From NCBI GenBank assembly GCA_017645905.1, contig JAGCNO010000134.1, positions 1-57,205 on the forward strand: 57,205 nt of DNA, given 5' to 3'. Position 1 is the stretch's first letter. Each line of letters starts with the position of its first letter. This document shows positions 1 through 6,844 of this stretch, one piece after another. The notes under the pieces are model-generated. The model saw only the letters and a program-made list of their open reading frames with translations, was not told the DNA's origin and did no database searches. Both the position numbers and the translations under genes were made by a program. Source of the stretch: Prevotella sp. GTDB lineage: Bacteria > Bacteroidota > Bacteroidia > Bacteroidales > Bacteroidaceae.

Positions 1-2
1 AA

Positions 3-263
3 TGGATTGAATATGCCAATGATAATAAACTGCTTGCAAAAGCCGTCTATCTCAGTCTTGGGGATAAAGAAGAAAAGGCGAAAAACCCGGTGATGGCACA
101 AGTCGGTAATGCTATCCGTAAACAGCATGAGCTATTGACAAGCCAGATTGAAAAGACAACCTTAGAATGGAACCCAGGCAACCATTTTGTTGATTCTGAA
201 AAGAGAACGGCGAAAGGCTTTGGTTGGGTAATGAACAGCATAGGACAGGTAAGGAGGCTATAG
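3..263 (+). CDS. C-terminal end of a flavodoxin-like protein (5' end outside window)
   Basis: An open frame enters from the left edge and codes for 86 residues before a TAG stop. It was found by reading frame 3 directly. It contains KAVYLSLGD and ends with WNPGNHFVDSEKRTAKGF, which resembles the last strand and helix of flavodoxin-family proteins. The start and cofactor-binding loop are missing from the window, so the family call rests on this tail only. The next gene starts 22 bases downstream on the same strand, and the two may be co-transcribed. Function is inferred, not shown. Confidence 0.45.
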   Translation, partial: WIEYANDNKLLAKAVYLSLGDKEEKAKNPVMAQVGNAIRKQHELLTSQIEKTTLEWNPGNHFVDSEKRTAKGFGWVMNSIGQVRRL

Positions 264-285
264 AACTTGTAAAAGAACACGGGGC

Positions 286-603
286 ATGAAGCATCTGACT
301 GGCATAAAAGACATTGAGCTAACTATAGCGGATAACCCTATGTGCCTGTTCTACATCAAAGCTCCTGATTGTGGAGTATGTAATATTATGCTCGATAAGG
401 TAGAACAGTTAGCAGATAGCTTTCCGTCGCTATGCTCTTTCTATACAGACATAACAGAAGAACCATTGATTGCAGGTCGTTTTCTCGTTTATTCGGGGCC
501 AACTGTACTACTTTTGATGGAAGGGAAAGAGGTCTACCGTGGGGTGCAATTTATAGACTTGGAAGAATTGAAGTACAACATTAACCGGCTCTTAGAGATA
601 TGA
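286..603 (+). CDS. Thioredoxin-like protein with CGVC motif
   Basis: A 105-residue protein with the thioredoxin fold pattern: a beta strand (MCLFYIKAP), the redox motif C29-G-V-C32, and the cis-proline loop SGPT (Pro72) facing the active site. It has no signal peptide, so it is probably cytoplasmic. It is close in length to a single thioredoxin domain, but the active-site spacer is GV rather than GP, so a specialised disulfide reductase is as likely as a general thioredoxin. Its stop overlaps the next start (ATGA), which indicates translational coupling. It sits among other small redox genes. Confidence 0.8.
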   Translation: MKHLTGIKDIELTIADNPMCLFYIKAPDCGVCNIMLDKVEQLADSFPSLCSFYTDITEEPLIAGRFLVYSGPTVLLLMEGKEVYRGVQFIDLEELKYNINRLLEI

Positions 604-908
604 CACTCCCGAAGTTTATCATCACGATGGACGGCTTCTTTCGCCTTGGGATGGTCAATCAGCATAAAGACCTGTTGAAGCCAGGAGACCAGTGTATAGG
701 TGGCGGCTACTATCACTTCGACTACACCTCCAACCGTATCATCCTCGACCGTTCTTCCTACGACTTCGGGAAGCCGAAATGGCATCTGCTGGAAGTCCTG
801 AAGGTTCCGTCTGTCTATAGAGGCTTGCGACTGGTCTATAAGTATGATGACGACTTCCATGATGATTTCAATGTGAGCGAAGAACTGAGGATAGAGTATT
901 ATGACTGA
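600..908 (+). CDS. Conserved hypothetical protein, 102 aa
   Basis: The start overlaps the thioredoxin-like stop by four bases. The protein is acidic towards its end (YKYDDDFHDDF) and has the pattern GGGYYHFD followed by LILD-like and FGKPKWH segments, which look like short beta strands. There is no signal peptide or membrane segment. I recognise this as a type of small Bacteroidales protein but cannot name a function. Coupling to the thioredoxin-like gene is the only context clue. Confidence 0.65.
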   Translation: MTLPKFIITMDGFFRLGMVNQHKDLLKPGDQCIGGGYYHFDYTSNRIILDRSSYDFGKPKWHLLEVLKVPSVYRGLRLVYKYDDDFHDDFNVSEELRIEYYD

Positions 909-1023
909 CTTCGATACGATCTGGCGGCAACAGGACGAAATCAGGACGGTGGTTAATGCAGTCCTGGGCGGACTTCCTCCGTCTTCATCTGGCCACTCAT
1001 CTCATAATAGTAGATGGGTGTAG
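901..1023 (+). pseudogene. 5' remnant of an unidentified gene cut by a rearrangement
   Basis: An ATG at 901 overlaps the previous stop by eight bases, the usual spacing of an operon partner. It opens MTDFDTIWRQQDEIRTVVN, a normal-looking N-terminus. From about position 970 the frame runs antisense to a flavodoxin-family fragment and becomes serine-rich nonsense before stopping. The natural gene therefore appears to have been lost from about codon 24 onward. The identity of the lost gene cannot be told. Confidence 0.45.
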
Positions 1024-1128
1024 CCCAGCACATAACATCTGCCTTCAGCACCTTTGCCATGATGTCGTTCACATCATCGTTGATGACACAGCGCCCAGCT
1101 TTTGGCAGGCAAGACATCCCTACAGAAC
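976..1128 (-). pseudogene. Internal fragment of an NAD(P)H-dependent flavodoxin-family oxidoreductase
   Basis: Read on the minus strand, about 45 codons match the middle of the flavodoxin/NADPH-dependent FMN reductase family: GRCVINDD, then KADVMCWATPIYYYEMSGQ and MKT. This is the segment after the cysteine-containing loop and includes the YYxxSGQMK stretch near the flavin. The N-terminal nucleotide-binding strand and the C-terminal half are absent, and both flanks switch to unrelated sequence. It is a relic, not a working gene. Confidence 0.65.
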
Positions 1129-1484
1129 TGGAAAGTACAACGATCACCCCCTCTGAGAATCGTGTTTACAATCTGAACATCAAATTTGCTATCTGGTTCA
1201 AGTTGTGACAGAATATATAAAATGCTCTGGCGTGAACACTCGCATTGTTCTGGACAATTTCTTACCCCACATTTAACTTTAGGGCACGAACACTCCAAAT
1301 AACTCAGTTCATATATCTCCCCTGGGACAATAACTTCACCTGTATAAGAGTCGTTATTATACGCTTCAGTATAAATTCTGTCAAAATCCCCGTTATACTT
1401 GTCATATATTTGTTGATGCATCGGGAGAACAGAATCTTTAACACATTCTATGGCTTCTTCTCGGTAATTAACCTCTTTCTTCAT
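1074..1484 (-). CDS. Cysteine-rich small protein, C-terminus replaced by read-through
   Basis: A 136-codon frame. Residues 1-118 look like an intact small protein with a cysteine cluster (ECSCP, then CGVRNCPEQCEC) followed by QSILYILSQLEPDSKFD and a GGDRCTF ending, suggesting bound metal or an iron-sulfur site. It resembles small DUF6144-like proteins, but I am not certain. After QF the frame continues out of phase through the adjacent flavodoxin fragment for about 16 residues, so the natural C-terminus was probably lost. Expression as a slightly altered protein is possible. Confidence 0.5.
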   Translation of the reverse strand: MKKEVNYREEAIECVKDSVLPMHQQIYDKYNGDFDRIYTEAYNNDSYTGEVIVPGEIYELSYLECSCPKVKCGVRNCPEQCECSRQSILYILSQLEPDSKFDVQIVNTILRGGDRCTFQFCRDVLPAKSWALCHQR

Positions 1485-1517
1485 GATTCTTTCTTTGCAA
1501 TTTAGTACTAATACCGA

Positions 1518-1730
1518 TTAATCCGATTTTTCAATAATCAGTTCAGAGGAGCCTTCTTCAAGTGAATTATGTTCATCATAATGTATATGGCTTCCCGTAT
1601 CTTCATAAGCCAAAGCCTTTAATTGTGCTGCTAAGGAAAGAAAGCCTTCCTTGTTGGCAGATATCAACACCGTGTTTCCATCGTCAACACTCACTCTGAC
1701 CATATACCCGTCTTCCCATTTGATTTCCAT
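1518..1730 (-). CDS. Imm32-like immunity protein, 70 aa
   Basis: A small protein with a beta-rich start (VRVSVDDGNTVLISAN), a helix (GFLSLAAQLKALA), then GSHIHYDEHNSLEEGS and a hydrophobic end (ELIIEK). This order resembles Imm32-type immunity proteins associated with polymorphic toxins. No toxin gene is next to it, so it would be an orphan immunity gene if the call is right. It has no signal peptide and would act in the cytoplasm. The family assignment is from memory of the pattern and is only moderately secure. Confidence 0.55.
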   Translation of the reverse strand: MEIKWEDGYMVRVSVDDGNTVLISANKEGFLSLAAQLKALAYEDTGSHIHYDEHNSLEEGSSELIIEKSD

Positions 1731-1843
1731 GTATTCCGCTATTTGCCTGCAAAAGTAACATTTTTCCGGGAAATGCTCAAAAATGCAGTGTTAAACTGTC
1801 TTTAGGAGTGGAGTCGCTATTAAATACTATTAGTAGGGGTCAA

Positions 1844-2203
1844 TCAATTAAAGAGGCTTGTCATATAATGATGGAATTTTGTGCACCTAAGAGTACCGAT
1901 ACCTTTCAGCAGCTTGCATTGTGTGGCACCATTTCTCTCCTGGAACTTGGTCATAATCTGCCGCATCTGTTTCATGGACTTCACTTTGTCCTTGTTGACT
2001 AATCCTAAGACAAGACCTGCCCCAACGAGTGCTCCACAAGTTCCTTCCATATTGCCCATACCACCACCAAAAGCCCCGGCAATATTCATGGCTTCATCTT
2101 CACTTATACCTGCTACGTCTGCATAGGTGTGAAGGATAGCTTGGGCACAATTATGGCTGTTACACCGTTTCTTCTCTGCTGCTATATGTTTTCGAGTTTC
2201 CAT
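1844..2203 (-). CDS. C_GCxxG_C_C-type redox protein, C-terminally altered
   Basis: The start at 2203 was chosen because it overlaps the upstream stop (TAATG) and begins METRKHIAAEKK. The pattern of a C-GCAxxG-C-C family protein is visible: NSHNCAQAIL, then a glycine-rich AGAFGGGMG, EGTCGALVGAG, and CKLLKGIG. Family members usually have a further paired-cysteine segment near the end; here the frame after LKGIGT reads TLRCTKFHHYMTSLFN and stops, so the tail seems truncated. It is the last gene of a four-gene overlapping operon running from 3709 to 1844. Confidence 0.65.
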   Translation of the reverse strand: METRKHIAAEKKRCNSHNCAQAILHTYADVAGISEDEAMNIAGAFGGGMGNMEGTCGALVGAGLVLGLVNKDKVKSMKQMRQIMTKFQERNGATQCKLLKGIGTLRCTKFHHYMTSLFN

Positions 2204-2646
2204 TATTTTAGTGCTTTTTCCATTCTGTAACAAGTGAATGTCTCTCCCACGATTTTCTTTGAGTAGTCAGCCACATAGCCCATCGTCTCATAGAAGTGTA
2301 TTTTGTTGTCGCGGCTTTCTACTACTGCTTCCTTAAATCCAAGTTCCTTTGCCCACTTTTCAGCCTGTTCCACAACGAGCGTACCAATTCCTTTGCCTCG
2401 ATATTCAGGGAGTACAACGATTCGCCCCAACATCACGCTTTTTTCATCAATTACATATAGCCTACAGGTGGCTACAGGCAGGTAGTCATCGACAATCACT
2501 ATATATTTGGTCTCAGGCGTATCATGTTCATCAAATTCCACATCAAGAGGAATCTGGTGCTTCCGAGCCATTGCCTGTATCCTTACATAATAGGCTCCTG
2601 CTTGTTCCGCAGTCTTTGTTGCTCTGATGATTTCCATATCTTTCAT
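2203..2646 (-). CDS. GNAT family N-acetyltransferase
   Basis: Starts at the ATG that overlaps the upstream stop (ATGA). About 147 residues with the GNAT acetyl-CoA signature: a strand MLGRIVVLPEYRGKGIG, where RGKGIG is the pyrophosphate-binding loop, followed by helix TLVVEQAEKWAKELG and FYETMGY near the end. The substrate is unknown. One-base and four-base overlaps with its neighbours show tight coupling with the phospholipase-D-like gene upstream and the C_GCxxG_C_C gene downstream. Confidence 0.85.
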   Translation of the reverse strand: MKDMEIIRATKTAEQAGAYYVRIQAMARKHQIPLDVEFDEHDTPETKYIVIVDDYLPVATCRLYVIDEKSVMLGRIVVLPEYRGKGIGTLVVEQAEKWAKELGFKEAVVESRDNKIHFYETMGYVADYSKKIVGETFTCYRMEKALK

Positions 2647-3149
2647 TTTATCGGGTCTGAACAATACTCTCTCCTTCCACAATCCTTGCAGAACTTACCT
2701 ATCCACACGTTATCGAACTGCTCTATGGCTGCTTCCACCATTTCTGGGTCATCGGTCAGGATACCAGCCTCGAAGTTCCTTTTTCGTGGCGATTTCATTC
2801 CCATTCCTGCACCAGTCAAGTTAGCGGAACCAACATAGGCAATGGTGGAGTCAATGATAATGAGCTTGAAATGGACTCGCGGACACAGCACACGCTCCAT
2901 ACCATCATGGAGGATTGGATGCTTCTCGTGATCCTCCCTCCATGCAATCCCTGGTTCTTTGGCATGAATCAGCCTGACCTCTACACCCTTTTTGAGCAAA
3001 GAAGCTATCAGGGCAAGGAAGGGCTTATCATCTACATACAGGTCTTTGATGTCTGCCGTTCCAATCCAGACAGTCTGTTTGGCTTTCCCCACCAGGGACA
3101 GGACTTCCTTGTAGTGGCTCTCGTCTGCTATGTACTTGATGAAACTCAT
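2643..3149 (-). CDS. Phospholipase D-like domain protein, single HKD motif
   Basis: A 168-residue protein with one HxKx4D motif at H93, K95 and D100 (VHFKLIIID), followed by VGSANLTGAG, the usual asparagine/serine part of the PLD active site. Only one motif is present, so an active enzyme would need to dimerise, as small PLD-type nucleases do. The C-terminus has a cysteine trio (CKDCGRREYC) that could bind metal. It could be a nuclease or phosphodiesterase; the substrate cannot be read from sequence. Overlaps both neighbours by four bases. Confidence 0.8.
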   Translation of the reverse strand: MSFIKYIADESHYKEVLSLVGKAKQTVWIGTADIKDLYVDDKPFLALIASLLKKGVEVRLIHAKEPGIAWREDHEKHPILHDGMERVLCPRVHFKLIIIDSTIAYVGSANLTGAGMGMKSPRKRNFEAGILTDDPEMVEAAIEQFDNVWIGKFCKDCGRREYCSDPIK

Positions 3150-3709
3150 TTCAACTGTTTACCGTCAGAGAAAGCTTTACCAACAGTCTTTCCTAACTGA
3201 ATGTAAGTATGGTGAACAGGATCGAAGGTAATTAGTTCCATCTTCTCTACATCAGGTTTGCCATCTTCTGCCAGGTACTTTTCATCACAGAGAATATTGA
3301 CAATTTCAGCAATGAGATAGTAGCCTGTTTCTGATTCATCTATCTTCTGCTTCACACGGCACTCCAACGTCATCGGGAATTCTTTGAACACAGGAGCATT
3401 CACATTCGGTGCCTTCTCTATAGTCCAACCTGTTCTCTCCATCTTGTCTGGGGTGTTCCTGCCACTAACGATGCCTACATAATCGGAAGCAACCAACGTC
3501 TCAGCAGTAGCAAAGGTGACAGTGAACTCAGGATTAACTGCAAGATTGTCGGTTGTCTGATGAGAACCGAGTGAGATAATGATTTCTTGCATATCCCACT
3601 GACCTCCCCAGGCAGCATTCATTGCATTGGGCTTACCATTCTTATCATAAGTGCCGATAATCAGCACTGGTTGCGGAAGGATCCACGCTGTAGACTTAAA
3701 ACTTTTCAT
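3146..3709 (-). CDS. Flavin reductase family protein
   Basis: A 187-residue protein of normal size for the flavin-reductase-like FMN-binding fold. Visible are PVLIIGTYD with NAMNAAWGG, ISLGSHQTTDNLAVNPEFTV, and the ending segment DPVHHTYIQLGKTVGKAF. The family binds FMN and reduces flavins or other acceptors with NAD(P)H. It heads an operon with PLD-like, GNAT and C_GCxxG_C_C genes, each overlapping the next, which suggests a joint redox or detoxification role (inference). Confidence 0.88.
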   Translation of the reverse strand: MKSFKSTAWILPQPVLIIGTYDKNGKPNAMNAAWGGQWDMQEIIISLGSHQTTDNLAVNPEFTVTFATAETLVASDYVGIVSGRNTPDKMERTGWTIEKAPNVNAPVFKEFPMTLECRVKQKIDESETGYYLIAEIVNILCDEKYLAEDGKPDVEKMELITFDPVHHTYIQLGKTVGKAFSDGKQLK

Positions 3710-3729
3710 AATTCGTATGTTTATTTTGG

Positions 3730-4200
3730 TTATTCATCTTCCACCTCACAATGTAAGAATCCCATTTCCTTTGCCTTTTCCTCGTTCAACAAGAAATAGA
3801 TGGCTTCTCCCTCGTTGCAAAGTTCTCCCTTGCTGTTGGTTATTTCTGCACTGATATATGCCAGATTTCTCACCTGTTTTGAGACTTTGGCACGAATGGT
3901 AAGCTCTGGTTCTGTAGTGGGAACTGCCTTACGGAACTTTACATTAAGCTGCACCGTATAGCCACTGGTCTGTAGTTTCCTTGTGACTACCCATCCGCAC
4001 ACTTCATCAATCAGCGTACTCAGAATACCGCCGTGCATGGTGTTTACCCATCCCTGATAATTGTGCTGTGGATTCCACTTGCTCACGACATAGTCACCAT
4101 CTTCATAGAACTCCAAGTGGAGTCCAATGGGATTGTCAGGACAACAGCCAAAGCAGTTGTACTCAGGATGGTTGCGCCAAGGGTTTATAATCTTCTTCAT
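3730..4200 (-). CDS. PaaI-type hotdog-fold thioesterase
   Basis: A 156-residue hotdog protein. The N-terminus carries CFGCCPDNPIGLHLEF, a common opening for this subgroup, and the central helix region has NTMHGGILSTLIDEV, where HGG and the following acidic residue match the thioesterase active site. The later strand YTVQLNVKFRKAV and RAKV are typical of the fold. It likely hydrolyses small acyl-CoA or acyl thioesters. It lies 20 bases upstream of the flavin reductase operon on the same strand and may be its first gene. Confidence 0.82.
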   Translation of the reverse strand: MKKIINPWRNHPEYNCFGCCPDNPIGLHLEFYEDGDYVVSKWNPQHNYQGWVNTMHGGILSTLIDEVCGWVVTRKLQTSGYTVQLNVKFRKAVPTTEPELTIRAKVSKQVRNLAYISAEITNSKGELCNEGEAIYFLLNEEKAKEMGFLHCEVEDE

Positions 4201-4223
4201 ATTTCTCGATTTACATTCTTTTT

Positions 4224-4499
4224 TTACCAGATAAAGGGTATCAGCCGATAGCGAATGCGCAGTATATACTCCTTGTAGCCGCCGAGTTCCTGCTTCAGAA
4301 CCATTTCCTCGTTATTTATGCGCTTGACTACGATGGGTAGGTAGAGCGAATGACCAGGACAATGCCAACTATGAGCATCGGAATGAACAGGATGCCGATG
4401 AATAGCCATCTCTGCCGTTATTTCACTCTTTGTGGTATTGCTGCCACACGAGCATAATAACATGGCTATCAATATGAATAAAAAGGCGATATGTTTCAT
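4224..4499 (-). pseudogene. Isoprenylcysteine carboxylmethyltransferase-like gene, deleted internally
   Basis: The 91-codon frame begins as a lipoprotein-like leader (FLFILIAMLLCSCGS) and ends with RINNEEMVLKQELGGYKEY and RYRLIPFIW, the conserved C-terminus of the ICMT-like membrane methyltransferases. Between them the frame is histidine-rich nonsense, but the neighbouring frame there reads WLFIGILFIPMLIVGIVLV, a membrane helix typical of the N-terminal part of the same family. A large out-of-frame internal deletion explains this. The leader could be a separate small lipoprotein fused by the same event. Confidence 0.55.
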
Positions 4500-4551
4500 T
4501 TACAAATATGCGTAATACCTAAATACACTTAAAACTATCGGCAAAGTTAGT

Positions 4552-4569
4552 GATAATTACGGAATTATC
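4552..4569. promoter_or_regulatory. Palindromic operator GATAATT-N4-AATTATC, copy 1
   Basis: A perfect inverted repeat with 7-bp arms and a 4-bp centre. It ends three bases before the -7 element (4572..4579), so a bound dimer would cover the core promoter. This placement suits a TetR-, MarR- or similar repressor. No candidate regulator gene is adjacent. Confidence 0.7.
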
Positions 4570-4571
4570 GT

Positions 4572-4579
4572 TAAATTTG
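4572..4579 (+). promoter_or_regulatory. Bacteroidetes -7 element for the SDR operon
   Basis: TAAATTTG matches the Bacteroidetes -7 consensus TAnnTTTG and lies 49 bases before the SDR start codon. The same octamer is used in the second copy at 18848..18855. Confidence 0.7.
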
Positions 4580-4628
4580 CACCAAGAATTAGCATTGTTT
4601 ATCAAGTTACCCAACAAAAACTAAGCTT

Positions 4629-5891
4629 ATGGATACTTTCAAGGATAAAGTGGCAGTCGTGACGGGAGGCGTACAGGGCATCGGACGTTGTATTGCCGAA
4701 GAGTTTCAGAAGGCTGGTGCCCATGTCTGCGTCATTGACAAGCAGGAGGGGCAGCACTTGGCTTCTCCTTCGTCTGTCACGACTCGGCAGAGTACAAGCA
4801 AGCTGGCTCTGCACTCGCTGCTCCATCTGTTTGTGGGCGATATATCGGACAAGCAGGTGCTGGAGCGGTTTGCCCAGGAGGTCATCGGGAAGTACGGTCA
4901 TGTGGACTATCTTATCAACAATGCCCTGCCGCTGATGAAGGGCATTGACGAATGTAGCTATGAAGAGTTTCAATACGCCATGAGCGTGGGAGTCACGGCT
5001 CCATTCTACCTCGCCAAACTCTTTGCTCCTCATTTCGCTGAGGGAGCCGCCATTGTCAACATTTCCTCTTCTCGCGACCGCATGAGTCAGCCGCAGACGG
5101 AGAGCTATACTGCTGCAAAGGGCGGCATTGCCGCATTGACCCATGCACTGGCTGTCAGCTTTGCAGGCCGTGTTCGCGTTAATTCTATCTCACCTGGTTG
5201 GATAGACACTAACTACACTGTCTATGAAGGCCCCGATGCCATACAGCAACCAGCAGGTCGTGTCGGTAACCCCTTGGATATTGCCAATATGGTGCTGTTC
5301 CTTTGTTCCGACAAGGCGGGCTTCATCACTGGTGAAAACATCTGCATCGACGGAGGCATGACCCGTCAGATGATCTATCACGGCGATAACGGCTGGAAGT
5401 TTGAGGCAATCCAGGTACAAGCGCCAGACCCTAATTTCTGGATCTTTCTCTGCTTCGGACAATCGAATATGGCAGGTCAGGCTCCCATTGAAGAGCAGGA
5501 CATGGCAGTAAGTGAACGTTTTTTGAGTATGGCTACTACCGATGGTGCTGACCGCAAGTTGGGCACATGGCGCAAGGCCGTGCCGCCACTCTGCCGCGCT
5601 GATGCCAACCTCGGTCCTGCCGACTGGTTCGGGCGCTCGTTGCTCGAAGCTGTGCCTGATAATATGCGTATCGGCATCGTGTCGGTGGCCGTGGAGGGCT
5701 ATTACTTTCTTCGACAAGGACCGGAACACGCCTCTCATTGCCATGGAAGATCGCGACTGGATGAACGACATCCTGAATCAGTATGGACGCGACCCATACG
5801 AGCGACTGCTGTCGATGGCGAAGATTGCTGCCAAGGACGGAGTCATCAAGGGTATTCTGCTGCATCAGGGCGAGACGGATGCCTACGATAG
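4629..5891 (+). CDS. SDR oxidoreductase fused to the start of a sialate-O-acetylesterase-like domain
   Basis: Residues 1-255 are a short-chain dehydrogenase: dinucleotide loop TGGVQGIG (12-19), NNA (97-99), catalytic Ser147, Tyr160 and Lys164 (YTAAKGG), and ISPGW. Residues 43-67 (LASPSSVTTRQSTSKLA onward) look like an extra loop not usual for the family. From about 268 a second enzyme begins: WIFLCFGQSNMAG carries the nucleophile Ser of the SASA/DUF303 esterase family. At about nt 5700 the esterase frame breaks and the last ~60 codons are out of phase. The SDR part may work; the esterase part cannot be complete in this frame. Confidence 0.8.
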   Translation: MDTFKDKVAVVTGGVQGIGRCIAEEFQKAGAHVCVIDKQEGQHLASPSSVTTRQSTSKLALHSLLHLFVGDISDKQVLERFAQEVIGKYGHVDYLINNALPLMKGIDECSYEEFQYAMSVGVTAPFYLAKLFAPHFAEGAAIVNISSSRDRMSQPQTESYTAAKGGIAALTHALAVSFAGRVRVNSISPGWIDTNYTVYEGPDAIQQPAGRVGNPLDIANMVLFLCSDKAGFITGENICIDGGMTRQMIYHGDNGWKFEAIQVQAPDPNFWIFLCFGQSNMAGQAPIEEQDMAVSERFLSMATTDGADRKLGTWRKAVPPLCRADANLGPADWFGRSLLEAVPDNMRIGIVSVAVEGYYFLRQGPEHASHCHGRSRLDERHPESVWTRPIRATAVDGEDCCQGRSHQGYSAASGRDGCLR

Positions 5892-6204
5892 GGAATGGCA
5901 GGATACGGTGAGGAAAATATACTGTGACCTGCAACAGGGACTTCAGTTCGATCCGACGGCTGTCCCCTTGCTTGTTGGCGAAGTGGTGCGTACGGAATAT
6001 GGCGGCATCTGCGGCCATGCCAATCCCACTATCAACGACATTGCCAACCGCTATCCGAACACCTATATCGTCTCTTCAGAGGGCTGCCTGCCCTGTGACG
6101 ATTATCTCCATTTCAGTGGCGAGGGTTACAGGCTTCTGGGCCGTCATTATGCACAACGCTATCTGGAGGTTACGAATCCACAATTAGCAGAAACCATAAA
6201 ATAG
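5701..6204 (+). pseudogene. Frameshifted C-terminal half of the SASA-type esterase
   Basis: The esterase resumes in the next frame at 5701 with FFDKD, then KDGVIKGILLHQGETDAYD, VPLLVGEVVRTEYGG, GHANPTIND and DYLHFSGEGYRLLG, which includes the aspartate/histidine pair expected near the end of the family. The break lies between VAVEG (ending 5699) and this point; loss of about five bases would explain it. A programmed shift is unlikely because no slippery run is visible. Rejoined, the SDR-esterase product would be about 525 residues. Confidence 0.7.
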
Positions 6205-6210
6205 TCAAAG

Positions 6211-6834
6211 ATGAAAGTAATTATCCTCAATGGCAGTCCGAAGGCCAATGGCAATACAGCGACAGCCCTGCACGAAGTGGAGCGCATTCTGCTACAGCAG
6301 GGAATAGAGACAGAGTGGATTCACGTAGGTCATCTGCAGATTCCTGGCAGCGTCGCTTGTAACAGATGTTGGAATACAGGTATATGCAAGTTCGGTGATA
6401 TCGTAAATGAGATTTCTCAGAAGATGCTTGAAGCTGACGGCCTGCTTATCGGCTCTTCTGTTTATTTCGCTTCTCCCAATGGCACGCTGCTTTCGCTGCT
6501 CGACCGTCTGTTTTATTCCAACTTGCATACCGATTGGTGTATGAAGGTGGGGGCCTCTGTGAGCATAGCCCGCCGAGGGGGAGCAACAGCCACAATGGAT
6601 GTGCTGAACAAATATTTCCTGAAGACTAATATGCCAGTGGTGCCGTCACAATACTGGAGCATCGCTCACGGCACCGCTCCCGGTGAGGTCATCAATGACG
6701 AGGAGGGCATGCAGACTATGCGCCAGCTGGGTCTGAACATGGCATTCCTCATCAAGTCCATCCGTCTTGGAATGGAACAGTTCGGCTCACCTAAGATTCA
6801 GGAAGAACTGACAGAAACACATTTTATCAGATAA
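6211..6834 (+). CDS. Flavodoxin-family NADPH-dependent FMN reductase
   Basis: A 207-residue protein opening VIILNGSPKANGNT, the phosphate-binding loop for FMN, with a cysteine segment (ACNRCWNTGICKFGD) and KMLEADGLLIGSSVYFASPNG, the family's second flavin-contact region. Such proteins reduce quinones, FMN or nitro-compounds. It follows the esterase remnant by six bases and precedes the symporter by ten, so it belongs to the 4.6-10 kb operon. It is an intact relative of the fragment at 976..1128. Confidence 0.88.
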   Translation: MKVIILNGSPKANGNTATALHEVERILLQQGIETEWIHVGHLQIPGSVACNRCWNTGICKFGDIVNEISQKMLEADGLLIGSSVYFASPNGTLLSLLDRLFYSNLHTDWCMKVGASVSIARRGGATATMDVLNKYFLKTNMPVVPSQYWSIAHGTAPGEVINDEEGMQTMRQLGLNMAFLIKSIRLGMEQFGSPKIQEELTETHFIR

Positions 6835-6844
6835 GAAACAGAAC

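Larger units (their letters stand above)
4541..4620 (+). repeat. 80-bp promoter repeat, copy 1
   Basis: This 80-bp block is nearly identical to 18817..18896, with about five mismatches when aligned by eye. Each copy ends just before a start codon. It carries the palindrome and the -7 element listed separately. Two genes 14 kb apart therefore share one promoter design, either by duplication or by transfer of a promoter cassette. Confidence 0.85.

Noticed and set aside
1107-1147. IVVLSSS at the start of the minus-strand flavodoxin fragment, as its true N-terminal strand
   Set aside because: The same bases in the other frame code GGDRCTF, the natural end of the cysteine-rich protein. The resemblance to a flavodoxin first strand is chance.
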